A DNA stretch of 7,137 nucleotides, taken from the NCBI GenBank assembly GCA_016763875.1, contig JAESSZ010001017.1, forward strand, positions 1-7,137. Reading direction: 5' to 3'. Origin of the DNA: Nannocystaceae bacterium (GTDB lineage: Bacteria > Myxococcota_A > Polyangia > Nannocystales > Nannocystaceae). Positions 1 to 6,994 of the stretch are shown piece by piece; within the stretch, counting starts at the first letter, position 1; every line of letters begins with the position of its first letter. Both the position numbers and the translations under genes were made by a program. The notes under the pieces are model-generated. The model saw nothing but the letters and a program-made list of their open reading frames with translations. It was not told where the DNA came from and did not search any database.

Positions 1-123
1 AGCGGAACTTTCGGCCTTGAGTCGGTCATAGGTTCAACGGTTCCCTCGGACGGTAAGTTATTGGTGATCGTCAACGGCGCCTATGGTGATCGGATCGACA
101 GGATCGCCAAGGTGCTGAAGATC
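1..123 (+). pseudogene. phnW: Internal fragment of 2-aminoethylphosphonate-pyruvate transaminase (PhnW-like)
   Basis: Codons 1-41 contain the signature SGTF..ES.IG, then P-DGK, then VNGAYGDRI, then a helix ending in LKI. In PhnW and related small class V aminotransferases this is the block LLQGSGT(F/Y)AVEA..G....DKVL(I/V).NGAYG.R, which lies roughly at residues 65-105 of a ~365-residue enzyme and contributes to the PLP phosphate site. The PLP-binding lysine, some 90 residues further on, and the rest of the enzyme are missing because the frame passes into serine-hydrolase sequence at about 121-130. PhnW converts 2-aminoethylphosphonate and pyruvate to phosphonoacetaldehyde and alanine. The identification is from memory of family motifs; a serine-pyruvate or alanine-glyoxylate aminotransferase is a less likely alternative. 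Whether the fragment is really joined here in the genome is uncertain. Confidence 0.65.
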
Positions 124-1185
124 GACACCGCGACGCTGATGCAGCGCCTGCGCCACGTCCCTCCGGCCCATGACTTCCGCGAAGCCTACGGCTACACCAA
201 CCTCATGTTCATGGTGGCCGGCGAGGTGATCGCGTCCGTCTCGGGGCAAACCTGGGACGCCTTCGTACAGAGCAGACTGCTCGACCCCTTGGGCATGAAA
301 CGAACCTCGACGACCGTCCGCGGACTCGCCGAGCAGGACAACGTTGCGACTGCACACGCGGCGACTCCGGACGGCCAGGCCAAAGTCCCCTACCTCGACG
401 TCGATGCGGTCGGGGCCGCAGCGGCGCTCAACTCTAGCGTCAACGACATGTCCAAATGGGTGCGGATGCAGCTCGCCCAAGGGACGCTAGACGGAACACG
501 GGTCGTGCCCAAAGAGGCCATCGCCGAGTCCCGGGTTCAGCACACGCCGATCCGCCGACGCGTGCCCAGGCATGGACCCACGACCGGCTATTTCGCGGCC
601 TACGGCCTTGGCTGGGTGCTTCTGGACCATTTCGGCCGATTTGTCGTGACCCACGGTGGCGGCCTGCCTGGCATGACCTCGCGCGTCTTGCTCTCTCCCG
701 AGGACGACTTGGGTGTCGTCGTGCTGACCAACAGCGAGAGTGGGGCCGCATCGCAAATCGCCCAAGTCGTGCTCGCCCGCATTGTCGGGGAGGACACAAA
801 CGCACTGGTGGCGGCCGCCATCGCGCCCCGTCAAGCCGCAGCGAGCGAGGACAAAGTCGACAAAGACGCGAATGGCGTTGGCGTGTCGCTGGCTCGACCG
901 GCCAAGACGTACGCGGGGCGATTCTCAAATCCGCTGCTGGGACCGGTCATCGTGACGAACCTCGACGGCAAGCTTTCGCTCGACTTGGCCGGTCACGGCG
1001 GGCTGATGTGCGAGCTGTCACCGCTACGTGACGACGTCTTTTCCTGTGCCTGGAAGGACGCCGTGTTCGGGGTGAGCGAGGTGACGTTCGATGTGAAGCG
1101 GGGCCGCATCAAGAGCCTTCGTTTCAAGGTACGACCCAGCTTCGTCGACCCGCTCGAGTACCGATTCACTCGCGGCCGCGGCTAG
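1..1185 (+). CDS. Serine hydrolase (class C beta-lactamase family) with DUF3471-like C-terminus; 5' partial and chimeric at the N-terminus
   Basis: The frame is open from the first base to TAG at 1183-1185 (394 codons), so the true start lies outside; TTG at 61 or GTG at 64 are only formal start candidates. From about codon 43 the protein is a beta-lactamase/penicillin-binding-like hydrolase (PF00144 type). A YTN at codons 65-67 gives the Tyr-x-Asn motif, followed by the family's LMF-AGEVI and PLGM stretches. HGGG at codons 218-221 replaces the Lys-Thr-Gly motif, as is common in esterase-like members. Codons ~304-392, beginning YAGRF, resemble the DUF3471 beta domain that often follows such hydrolases. 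The catalytic Ser-x-x-Lys helix, expected some 80 residues before Tyr, is absent: that place is taken by PhnW-like sequence. As it stands the product should be inactive. Family membership is secure; substrate is unknown (peptidase, esterase or beta-lactam are all possible). Confidence 0.8.
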   Translation, partial: SGTFGLESVIGSTVPSDGKLLVIVNGAYGDRIDRIAKVLKIDTATLMQRLRHVPPAHDFREAYGYTNLMFMVAGEVIASVSGQTWDAFVQSRLLDPLGMKRTSTTVRGLAEQDNVATAHAATPDGQAKVPYLDVDAVGAAAALNSSVNDMSKWVRMQLAQGTLDGTRVVPKEAIAESRVQHTPIRRRVPRHGPTTGYFAAYGLGWVLLDHFGRFVVTHGGGLPGMTSRVLLSPEDDLGVVVLTNSESGAASQIAQVVLARIVGEDTNALVAAAIAPRQAAASEDKVDKDANGVGVSLARPAKTYAGRFSNPLLGPVIVTNLDGKLSLDLAGHGGLMCELSPLRDDVFSCAWKDAVFGVSEVTFDVKRGRIKSLRFKVRPSFVDPLEYRFTRGRG

Positions 1186-2102
1186 CGGCTGAGTCCGACT
1201 TCAGAGGCAAACCGTCCCGAGACCGGGCCCGCCGCCTTGGCGCAGCTGGGATGCGCCACCGCTTCCAGCGTGCGTTTCTCCACCGTCACGGTGTACGTCG
1301 TGCCCGACGCCTCACCGAGCGTCACCAGCACGCCAGCTTCCTGAGGCACCTCTTGGACGGTCTGCAACGCGGCGACCTTGAACTCGCCGGTCTCCACCCG
1401 CCAAGCCACCTCTGCCGCCTGCCCGGCACCCGACAGGCATGTCCGGCCCCTCAACGTGCGACCCGGATCAAACACCTCGCCCGCCGTCATCGCCGCCACG
1501 AGCCCGTCGAGGTCCTCGCAACCCAGCCGGCCGTAACACAGCCCATCGGGCAGGGTTAGCAGCGTCGGTGCGAAGCGGTGTCCCCCGAGGTGCGTTGTCT
1601 GCCAACACTCCACCTCATCGCGGTCAGCCAGATCTGCATAGATCGGCAGTCCCCACTTCGCGCAGCAGCGATCGCGTTTGCCGTTGGTGCACACCAGCAC
1701 GAGCGGCTTGTCGAGCGGCGTCGCGCCTTGAACCGCGACACCGGACCGCAGCGCCACGACGATCTGCGGCAGATTGAGCTCGAGCAGCGCTTCGTAACTC
1801 GGTAGCTCAAATCGCACCATCGCCGGTCGAACCAACGAAGAGACGCCGACGAACAAGGTGATGCTCTCGCGAGCCTCGAGCTTCGACGCACGCCGAATCA
1901 GCTGCACCCGCGCGCCAGGGACCAAGCTCGGCACGGCGAGCAGATGGCTGGTCACGGCGTCGGGCAGTCGCGCGTCCGCGACAGCCTTGGGGCCCCACGG
2001 GGCGTCGTACTCCAGCGCAAGCCACACATCGGTCTGACCAGCCGCCGAGCCTGCGACCGGCTCCCCAGCGTCTAAAGATTCTGTGCGGCAAAACTGATCC
2101 AC
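1182..2102 (-). CDS. Sucrase/ferredoxin-like (Apd1-type) [2Fe-2S] thioredoxin-fold protein
   Basis: This 306-residue protein starts at GTG 2102-2100; an in-frame stop (TAG at 2114-2112) lies just upstream, so no longer start exists. The N-terminal C5 with AGEPVAGSA, then WLALEYDAPWG (residues 27-37), is the typical family opening. The core CTNGKRDRCC (138-147) and HLGGHRFAP (171-179) define the sucrase/ferredoxin-like family (PF06999). By analogy with yeast Apd1, where two Cys nine residues apart and two His four residues apart hold a [2Fe-2S] cluster, C138, C147, H171 and H175 are the probable ligands; the spacing matches. The C-terminal part (residues ~218-290: RGRTCLSGAGQAAE, then a beta-rich stretch and C287) is also usual in bacterial members, so the gene looks complete. 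No signal peptide or membrane segment is seen, so it is probably cytosolic. The exact redox role in bacteria is not known; the 'sucrase' name is historical. Its stop overlaps the convergent upstream gene by four bases, and it is divergent from glmS. Confidence 0.88.
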   Translation of the reverse strand: MDQFCRTESLDAGEPVAGSAAGQTDVWLALEYDAPWGPKAVADARLPDAVTSHLLAVPSLVPGARVQLIRRASKLEARESITLFVGVSSLVRPAMVRFELPSYEALLELNLPQIVVALRSGVAVQGATPLDKPLVLVCTNGKRDRCCAKWGLPIYADLADRDEVECWQTTHLGGHRFAPTLLTLPDGLCYGRLGCEDLDGLVAAMTAGEVFDPGRTLRGRTCLSGAGQAAEVAWRVETGEFKVAALQTVQEVPQEAGVLVTLGEASGTTYTVTVEKRTLEAVAHPSCAKAAGPVSGRFASEVGLSR

Positions 2103-2238
2103 CCAACAACGCTAGCAGAGCCTGCGACAACCGGTCTGCGCCCAGCGGGGACCGCATCAGTGATGCCACGTGACACCCGGGCAGCCTGACCGCCCCGCCG
2201 TTCGCCACGTTGGCGGCCACCTGCGGTATACAGGGTCA
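2103..2238. promoter_or_regulatory. Divergent intergenic region between the Apd1-like gene and glmS
   Basis: These 136 bases must hold the start signals of both flanking genes, which are read away from each other. There is no room for, and no sign of, a glmS ribozyme or another structured leader. No convincing Shine-Dalgarno sequence precedes the GTG start of the Apd1-like gene on the minus strand. A CACGTG palindrome occurs at 2167-2172, but nothing shows that it is an operator. Confidence 0.4.
2227..2232 (+). promoter_or_regulatory. Possible -10 box (TATACA) of glmS
   Basis: TATACA lies six bases before the glmS ATG. If it works as a -10 element, transcription would begin at or next to the A of the start codon, giving a leaderless or nearly leaderless mRNA. 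No good -35 box is found at 16-19 bases upstream. The alternative reading is that AGGG at 2232-2235, three bases before ATG, serves as a closely spaced ribosome binding site and the promoter lies farther up. Only the sequence match is seen; the function is inferred. Confidence 0.25.
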
Positions 2239-4074
2239 ATGTGCGGGATCGTCGGGTACACCGGGCACCGTGATGCGGCGCCCTTGTTGCTGGCTGGGCT
2301 GCGACGCCTAGAGTATCGCGGCTATGACTCCGCTGGCGTTGCGGTGCGTGACGGCGCGAACACTGAGATCGTTCGTTGCGAAGGCAAGCTCCAGAATCTC
2401 GCCGACGCGTTGGCGGCCAAACCGCTGGCGGGTAGCGTGGGCATCGGCCACACCCGATGGGCGACCCATGGCGCACCGTCGGAGCAAAATGCGCACCCGC
2501 ATCGCGACCGCAAGGTGAGCGTGATCCACAACGGGATCATCGAGAACCACCTCGAGTTGCGTGACCAACTCCGTCAGGCCGGCCACACGTTCAAGAGCGA
2601 CACCGACAGCGAGATATTCGTACATCTCATTGCGGACGAGCACGCCAAGGCGCCCGATGACTTTCGGGCCGCGGTCTCGCAGGCGCTTCGTAGTGTGCGC
2701 GGCACATGGGCCATCTGCGTGATGCACGACGATCATCCGACCGAGATCGTGGCCGCCCGCCGCCATGCACCGTTGCTCATCGGGCTTGGCGAAGACGAGT
2801 CCGTCTCGGAGAACTTTATCGGCTCCGACGTCGCGGCCATGCTCGAGCACACCCGCACCGTCGTCGATCTCGAAGACGGCGACACAGCCCTGGTGCGCCC
2901 CGACAGCGTTGAGGTCTTTGACGCCGACGACAACCGTGTCGACCGCGGCTCGCGACACGTGGACTGGAGTCCGCTCGCCGCCGAACGGCAGGGCTACCGT
3001 CACTTCATGCTCAAGGAGATCCACGAACAGCCGCAGGTGATTGGCGACACCCTGGCGGGGCGACTGGAGCTGCAGCGGGCGGATGTAAACCTCGACGGCC
3101 TGGACATCGACGTCGCTAAGTTCACCCGAATTACGATCGTGGCCTGCGGCACCTCTTGGCACGCGGGGTTGGCGGGGAAATATATGATCGAGGGCTTGGC
3201 CCGTGTACCGGTCGAGGTTGATACGGCGAGTGAGTTTCGCTACCGCAACCCGATCGTCCGGGACACCGACCTCGTCATCGTGATCTCGCAGTCGGGTGAG
3301 ACCGCCGACACGCTGGCTGCGCTGCGCGAAGCCAAGCGATTGGGCGCACGTACGTTGGCGATCTGCAATGTGGTGGGTTCGTCCATCGCCCGCGCCGCGG
3401 ACGAGGTCCTCTATACCCACGCGGGCCCGGAGATCAGTGTCGCCTCGACCAAGGCATTCACTACCCAACTCACCGTGCTGTCACTCCTGACGATCTACCT
3501 CGGCAAGAGGACAGGCGCCCTGAGCGACGAGCGAATAGTCGAGCTACTGGAGGCGGTCAGCGCGGTCCCGGCGGCACTGGACCATCTTCTCGGCCAACTC
3601 TCCGCGATGCAGACCATCGCTCGCCGCTACATGCACGCGCGGGACTACCTGTACCTTGGGCGCGGCCTGGGCTTTCCGGTGGCTCTCGAAGGTGCGCTCA
3701 AGCTCAAGGAGATCTCCTACGTGCATGCCGAGGGCTACGCCGCGGGCGAGATGAAGCACGGGCCCATCGCGCTCATCGACGAGAACATGCCGGTCGTCGG
3801 GGTCGCACTCAAGGGGCCCAGCTACGAAAAGATCATCGGGAACCTCGAAGAATCACGGGCTCGCGGCGCCAAGATCATCGCGGTCGCGACAGTTGGCGAC
3901 AACCGAATCGCCGACATTGCCGATGACGTGATTCTTGTCCCGGACGTGGACCCGCTGTTCCAGCCGATCGTAGCGTCCATTCCCCTGCAATTGCTCGCCT
4001 ATCACGTCGCTGTTCTCAAAGGCACCGACGTGGATCAGCCGCGGAACCTGGCGAAGTCGGTCACGGTCGAATAG
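2239..4074 (+). CDS. glmS: Glutamine-fructose-6-phosphate aminotransferase (isomerizing), glucosamine-6-phosphate synthase
   Basis: GlmS makes glucosamine-6-phosphate from fructose-6-phosphate and glutamine, the first committed step to UDP-GlcNAc for peptidoglycan and lipopolysaccharide; it is a cytosolic enzyme. The start is ATG 2239 because the enzyme needs its nucleophilic Cys directly after Met (MCGIVGYTG); the frame is open upstream to GTG 2170, but that start would bury the cysteine. Length 611 residues is normal (E. coli 609). Residues 2-~235 form the class II glutamine amidotransferase domain, with HTRWATHG (71-78) and HNGIIEN (97-103). The first SIS domain has ACGTSW (302-307) and SQSGE (350-354). 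The second has LKLKEISY around E491, and KHGP with H507. The C-terminal tail DQPRNLAKSVTVE carries K606. E491, H507 and K606 correspond to E. coli Glu488, His504 and Lys603. All catalytic residues are present. The kinase gene follows 38 bp downstream on the same strand. Confidence 0.98.
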   Translation: MCGIVGYTGHRDAAPLLLAGLRRLEYRGYDSAGVAVRDGANTEIVRCEGKLQNLADALAAKPLAGSVGIGHTRWATHGAPSEQNAHPHRDRKVSVIHNGIIENHLELRDQLRQAGHTFKSDTDSEIFVHLIADEHAKAPDDFRAAVSQALRSVRGTWAICVMHDDHPTEIVAARRHAPLLIGLGEDESVSENFIGSDVAAMLEHTRTVVDLEDGDTALVRPDSVEVFDADDNRVDRGSRHVDWSPLAAERQGYRHFMLKEIHEQPQVIGDTLAGRLELQRADVNLDGLDIDVAKFTRITIVACGTSWHAGLAGKYMIEGLARVPVEVDTASEFRYRNPIVRDTDLVIVISQSGETADTLAALREAKRLGARTLAICNVVGSSIARAADEVLYTHAGPEISVASTKAFTTQLTVLSLLTIYLGKRTGALSDERIVELLEAVSAVPAALDHLLGQLSAMQTIARRYMHARDYLYLGRGLGFPVALEGALKLKEISYVHAEGYAAGEMKHGPIALIDENMPVVGVALKGPSYEKIIGNLEESRARGAKIIAVATVGDNRIADIADDVILVPDVDPLFQPIVASIPLQLLAYHVAVLKGTDVDQPRNLAKSVTVE

Positions 4075-4112
4075 ACCTCCCCGGGCCTGGCAGAAGCAAT
4101 ACGCGGTGAGCC

Positions 4113-6143
4113 GTGGCGCGCTACCATCTCGCGCGCGTGCACGAGTGGTACATCCAGAAGGACGGGAAGCTCCGCCGGATGTCCGAGCTGCAGCTTCGCA
4201 CGGCACTGCGGAAGGGCAAACTCTCGGGCCTCGAACTCGCACGGCGGGCGGACGCGTCGCAGTGGTACCCGCTTCACGCCGCGCACCTGTACTCCGAAGA
4301 GGTTGCGTTCCAAGGCTCGGCCCAGGATCACGCGCGCCTCAAAGTCGTGCGTGGGTTCGGCATTCACACGCTCATTTTCCTGGCGGTCAACGTGCTCGTG
4401 GGTTTCGCGCCCCCGGTTTTCCTTTTTTGGGGGATTGCGATCGTCATCCACGGTGCGCGAGCGTTTCCGGCTGCGCAGGCGCTCTACCGCGAGGGAAAAC
4501 TCCCGCTGGTCGGTGGGAGATCCGGCCAGCCCGCGCTTGGGCCAGCCCCAATGGGAGGCCCAGCGATGGGCGGAGGTACGCAGCCGCCCGGCGGCATGCC
4601 ACGAACATCCACGGCCCCGCAGGCCACGGTCAACCCAGTCCTCGGAGCACCCGCGCCACTCGCCGCGCTCCCGCCTGCATCGACGGACCCGTACGCGCAA
4701 ACAGGTGCGGTCGCTGCTGACGAAGCGTCCGCGTCCAGCTCGCTCCCGTACGAGCCCACGGTTGGGCTCGCCGGATCCCGGAGCGTGCCAGAGCAACATC
4801 TTCACGCCTCTGTCCGCGATCGGCTGTTTGGAGAAGGAGCCGGGCCCCCCGTGCAAATCGACCGCTATCGCCTCGTCGATCAGATCGGTGCGGGCGGCAT
4901 GGGCCTGGTGTACCGGGCATACGACGAGTCACTAGACCGGACGGTCGCCCTCAAGTTACTCCGCTCCGATATCGCAACCGACACGGGAACCGAACGCCTT
5001 CAGCGCGAAGCCCGGAGCATGGCGAAGCTTAGCCACCCCAACGTCGTCACCGTGTTCGACGTCGGGGTCTACGAGGGCGCGGTCTTCGTCGCGATGGAAT
5101 ACGTTCCGGGCAGCACGCTGCGACACTGGCTCGAAGACGCGCGGTCGATAGGCGACACCCTGGCTATCCTCCGCCAAGCCGGCGAGGGCCTCGCGGCGGC
5201 ACACGCTGTTGGCTTGGTCCACCGTGACTTCAAACCGGAGAACGTCATCGTCGGCGACGATGGTCGGGTCCGGGTCTTGGACTTCGGCCTCGCTAAACCG
5301 ATCGACGAATCCACAACCCAAGACATGCTCACCCGCACCGGTACGGTACTGGGAACGCCTCGGTACATGACGCCCGAGCAGTTCCGGGGTGAGCCGGCCG
5401 ACGCACTCAGTGACCAGTTTTCCTTCGCCGTGGTGCTCTACGAAGCGCTCTACGGGGTCCACCCCTACCAGGCTGCGGACGGCATGCCGCTACCACGCTC
5501 GGTGCTCAAGGGGATCTTGCGGTCAGTCCCCATCCGCGCCGACGTCCCCGCCGCAGTCAGAGACACCATCACCCGCGGCGTGGCCCACGATCCTGACGAC
5601 CGCCATCCGTCGATGCGAGAGATGCTCGACGCGTTTGGGCCCACGCCAACCACCAACGACGAGCTGGCCTCGCTCGCTGCCGCCGTGCGGCGGTTGCTCA
5701 TGCGGCGCGCCACTGCCGACGCCCCCCCGATGCTCGCCGCCCTCGACAGCATTGAGGCCGTCGTCGCGGAGCTCGACGCAAAAACGACCGTTCTATCGGA
5801 GCAAACCGGCGCCGAGGTGGCCGAACAAGTTCAGCGCGAACTCGACTCAGCGGAGGCTACGCTGGACACGACGGACGCCGACAGGGACCGCGCGCTCCTA
5901 AAACAGCAGATCGCGGCGCTTGGGCAGCGACGGTCGGGCATCGAGCGCGCACGTGAACTCATTGCTACGTTGCAAACCCGACGTAGCGTGGCGGAGAACC
6001 AGCTCAAGCAGTTGCACCTCGACCTCACCCGCGCCGAAGCGGGCGACACGGCACTGCCCGACCTGACCGGCCCATTGCAAGAACTCCGGTTTCAAGTCGA
6101 TGCCGCCCAAGAGGTCGAAGCTCTGCTGGCTTCGCGACAGTAG
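4113..6143 (+). CDS. Membrane-tethered serine/threonine protein kinase with GYF_2 and 2TM domains and a C-terminal coiled-coil-like tail
   Basis: The 676-residue protein starts at GTG 4113 at the earliest, since TGA at 4107-4109 is in frame; GTG 4137, giving VHEWYIQKDG, is an equally good start because GYF_2 proteins often begin right at this motif. Residues ~10-56 (EWYIQKDGKLRR, then LRTALRKGKL, then QWYPL) resemble GYF_2. Residues ~72-125 resemble the 2TM domain: two hydrophobic helices (~84-100 and ~101-116) separated by a PP turn, which would leave both ends in the cytoplasm. A Pro/Ala/Gly/Ser-rich linker runs from ~134 to ~245. The kinase domain (250-509) has GAGGMG (259-264), VALK with K281, E299, HRDFKPEN (370-377), DFG (390-392), TPE in place of APE (420-422), D434 and R497; it is an RD kinase with every key residue, so probably active. 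Activation-loop threonines (~401-415) are likely autophosphorylation sites. Residues ~515-676 are charged and helical, coiled-coil-like, instead of TPR or PASTA repeats. HRDFKPEN is common in myxobacterial kinases. Substrates are unknown. Confidence 0.92.
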   Translation: MARYHLARVHEWYIQKDGKLRRMSELQLRTALRKGKLSGLELARRADASQWYPLHAAHLYSEEVAFQGSAQDHARLKVVRGFGIHTLIFLAVNVLVGFAPPVFLFWGIAIVIHGARAFPAAQALYREGKLPLVGGRSGQPALGPAPMGGPAMGGGTQPPGGMPRTSTAPQATVNPVLGAPAPLAALPPASTDPYAQTGAVAADEASASSSLPYEPTVGLAGSRSVPEQHLHASVRDRLFGEGAGPPVQIDRYRLVDQIGAGGMGLVYRAYDESLDRTVALKLLRSDIATDTGTERLQREARSMAKLSHPNVVTVFDVGVYEGAVFVAMEYVPGSTLRHWLEDARSIGDTLAILRQAGEGLAAAHAVGLVHRDFKPENVIVGDDGRVRVLDFGLAKPIDESTTQDMLTRTGTVLGTPRYMTPEQFRGEPADALSDQFSFAVVLYEALYGVHPYQAADGMPLPRSVLKGILRSVPIRADVPAAVRDTITRGVAHDPDDRHPSMREMLDAFGPTPTTNDELASLAAAVRRLLMRRATADAPPMLAALDSIEAVVAELDAKTTVLSEQTGAEVAEQVQRELDSAEATLDTTDADRDRALLKQQIAALGQRRSGIERARELIATLQTRRSVAENQLKQLHLDLTRAEAGDTALPDLTGPLQELRFQVDAAQEVEALLASRQ

Positions 6144-6161
6144 AGCTTGGACTAACCCCGC

Positions 6162-6776
6162 CTAGCTGACCGGGGGACGCGTGGCGAGCATGCTTGGTCG
6201 GTCGTCGTGCCGCTCGAAGCAACGCATCAACGCAGCATGGTCCTCAACTGGGTAGCGGTCCCGAAATCGCATCCAACCGACAGTGGTCACCAACGCGAGT
6301 TCGGCCAGACCGAAACGTCGATTCGCTGCGAACCAACCGTCGTCGATGGTCGTGTCGAGCCAGGCCATCGTCGCTCGGGCGCGGTCGTTGTGCTTCCGCA
6401 GGTAGCTTGAGGTCTGCGGGTCGATGCCATCTTTGCTGAGGTAAAACACGTTGATCAACGCGTCGAGCACCCCATCGATCGCAGTGAGCACGTTGCGAAC
6501 CTTCGTGTCCCCCTGCTCCGGCATTGCAATCGTATCGTCTGAGCCGTGGCCGGTGATCAGTCGGTCGACGATGACGCGGGAATCGAAGATCACTTCGCCA
6601 CCGATCTCGGCCGCCGGAACTTTCCACAGAGGATTGACCGCCCGCAGTTGCGCCTGGCCATGCTCGGTCGCGACATCAATAAGATCGCAGTCCAACCCGA
6701 GTTCGAGAGCAACGACCCGCACTCGCCGTACGTAGGGGGAGGTGACGGTCCCGTAGAGTCGGAAAGAGGCGCCCAT
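6162..6776 (-). CDS. Glutathione S-transferase family protein, YibF-like
   Basis: The 204-residue protein is read from ATG 6776-6774. The frame is open farther upstream, but the added residues are arginine-rich and unlike any GST, and the FRLYG strand that opens the thioredoxin fold begins at residue 5, so this start is preferred even without a clear Shine-Dalgarno sequence. The N-terminal thioredoxin-like domain (5-~77) has TSPYVRRVR with S13 at the catalytic position, the cis-proline in KVPA (P54), and the glutathione gamma-glutamyl contact in FDSRVI (D65, S66). The helical C-terminal domain (~88-204) ends in a GWMRFRDRYP and RPSMLATRPP stretch that parallels E. coli YibF. GST-family proteins of this type bind glutathione or use it for reduction or conjugation; the substrate cannot be told. 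It is cytosolic. It converges on the kinase gene with an 18-bp gap and is divergent from the gene at 6995. Confidence 0.9.
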   Translation of the reverse strand: MGASFRLYGTVTSPYVRRVRVVALELGLDCDLIDVATEHGQAQLRAVNPLWKVPAAEIGGEVIFDSRVIVDRLITGHGSDDTIAMPEQGDTKVRNVLTAIDGVLDALINVFYLSKDGIDPQTSSYLRKHNDRARATMAWLDTTIDDGWFAANRRFGLAELALVTTVGWMRFRDRYPVEDHAALMRCFERHDDRPSMLATRPPVS

Positions 6777-6994
6777 AGACGCGCAGTGTAGGCGAGTGGC
6801 TCGCCCATCCGGACGGTGGACGCAGCCAGCGCGTGCTGAGAACACTCGGTCCGTTCTCGTGGCGCCGACTGCGGCATTCGCTCGCTTTGTCTCAGGGCGC
6901 TTGACAGGCCTTGGAGGCGACCGCACTGCCGATCTACGATCCTCGGTCGTCGGCGCCCACCGGCGACCCCTATAGTGAGCAAGGAGAATGTCCG
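6777..6994. promoter_or_regulatory. Divergent intergenic region with promoter-like boxes
   Basis: The 218 bases between the GST gene (minus) and the last gene (plus) hold the start signals of both. On the plus strand there is an exact TTGACA at 6901-6906 and TATAGT at 6971-6976, but they are 64 bases apart and cannot pair. TTGACA has no good -10 box 16-19 bases downstream; TACGAT at 6935-6940 is 28 bases away. TATAGT has no good -35 box and would start transcription close to the ribosome binding site. The promoter is therefore unresolved. I see no gene or hairpin terminator here. Confidence 0.35.
6981..6986 (+). promoter_or_regulatory. Strong ribosome binding site AAGGAG
   Basis: AAGGAG sits eight bases before ATG 6995, the normal distance. 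It decides between two ATGs: the one at 6988 is only one base after the site and opens a frame that stops after six codons, while ATG 6995 opens the long frame. It is the only strong Shine-Dalgarno sequence in the window. Confidence 0.8.

Noticed and set aside
46..57. The residues Ser-Asp-Gly-Lys (codons 16-19) fit the Ser-x-x-Lys pattern of the serine hydrolase nucleophile.
   Set aside because: They lie in the P-DGK turn of the PhnW-like segment, only about 49 residues before the YTN tyrosine instead of about 80-90, and lack the helix context of a real nucleophile motif.
2170..2238. A 23-codon N-terminal extension of GlmS from GTG 2170.
   Set aside because: The amidotransferase domain needs Cys directly after the initiator Met, which only ATG 2239 provides.
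2308..3468. A 386-codon open frame on the minus strand inside glmS.
   Set aside because: It is fully antisense to a gene with intact catalytic residues, its translation has no recognisable domain, and long antisense frames are expected in GC-rich DNA.
4035..4856. A 273-codon open frame on the minus strand across the glmS end and the kinase start.
   Set aside because: Its product is arginine-rich low-complexity sequence, and it lies opposite two well-supported genes.
6156..6175. A possible bidirectional terminator hairpin (CCCCG, ten-base loop, CGGGG) between the kinase and GST genes.
   Set aside because: The stem is only five base pairs, there is no T-tract on either side, and it enters the GST coding end; it is too weak to call.
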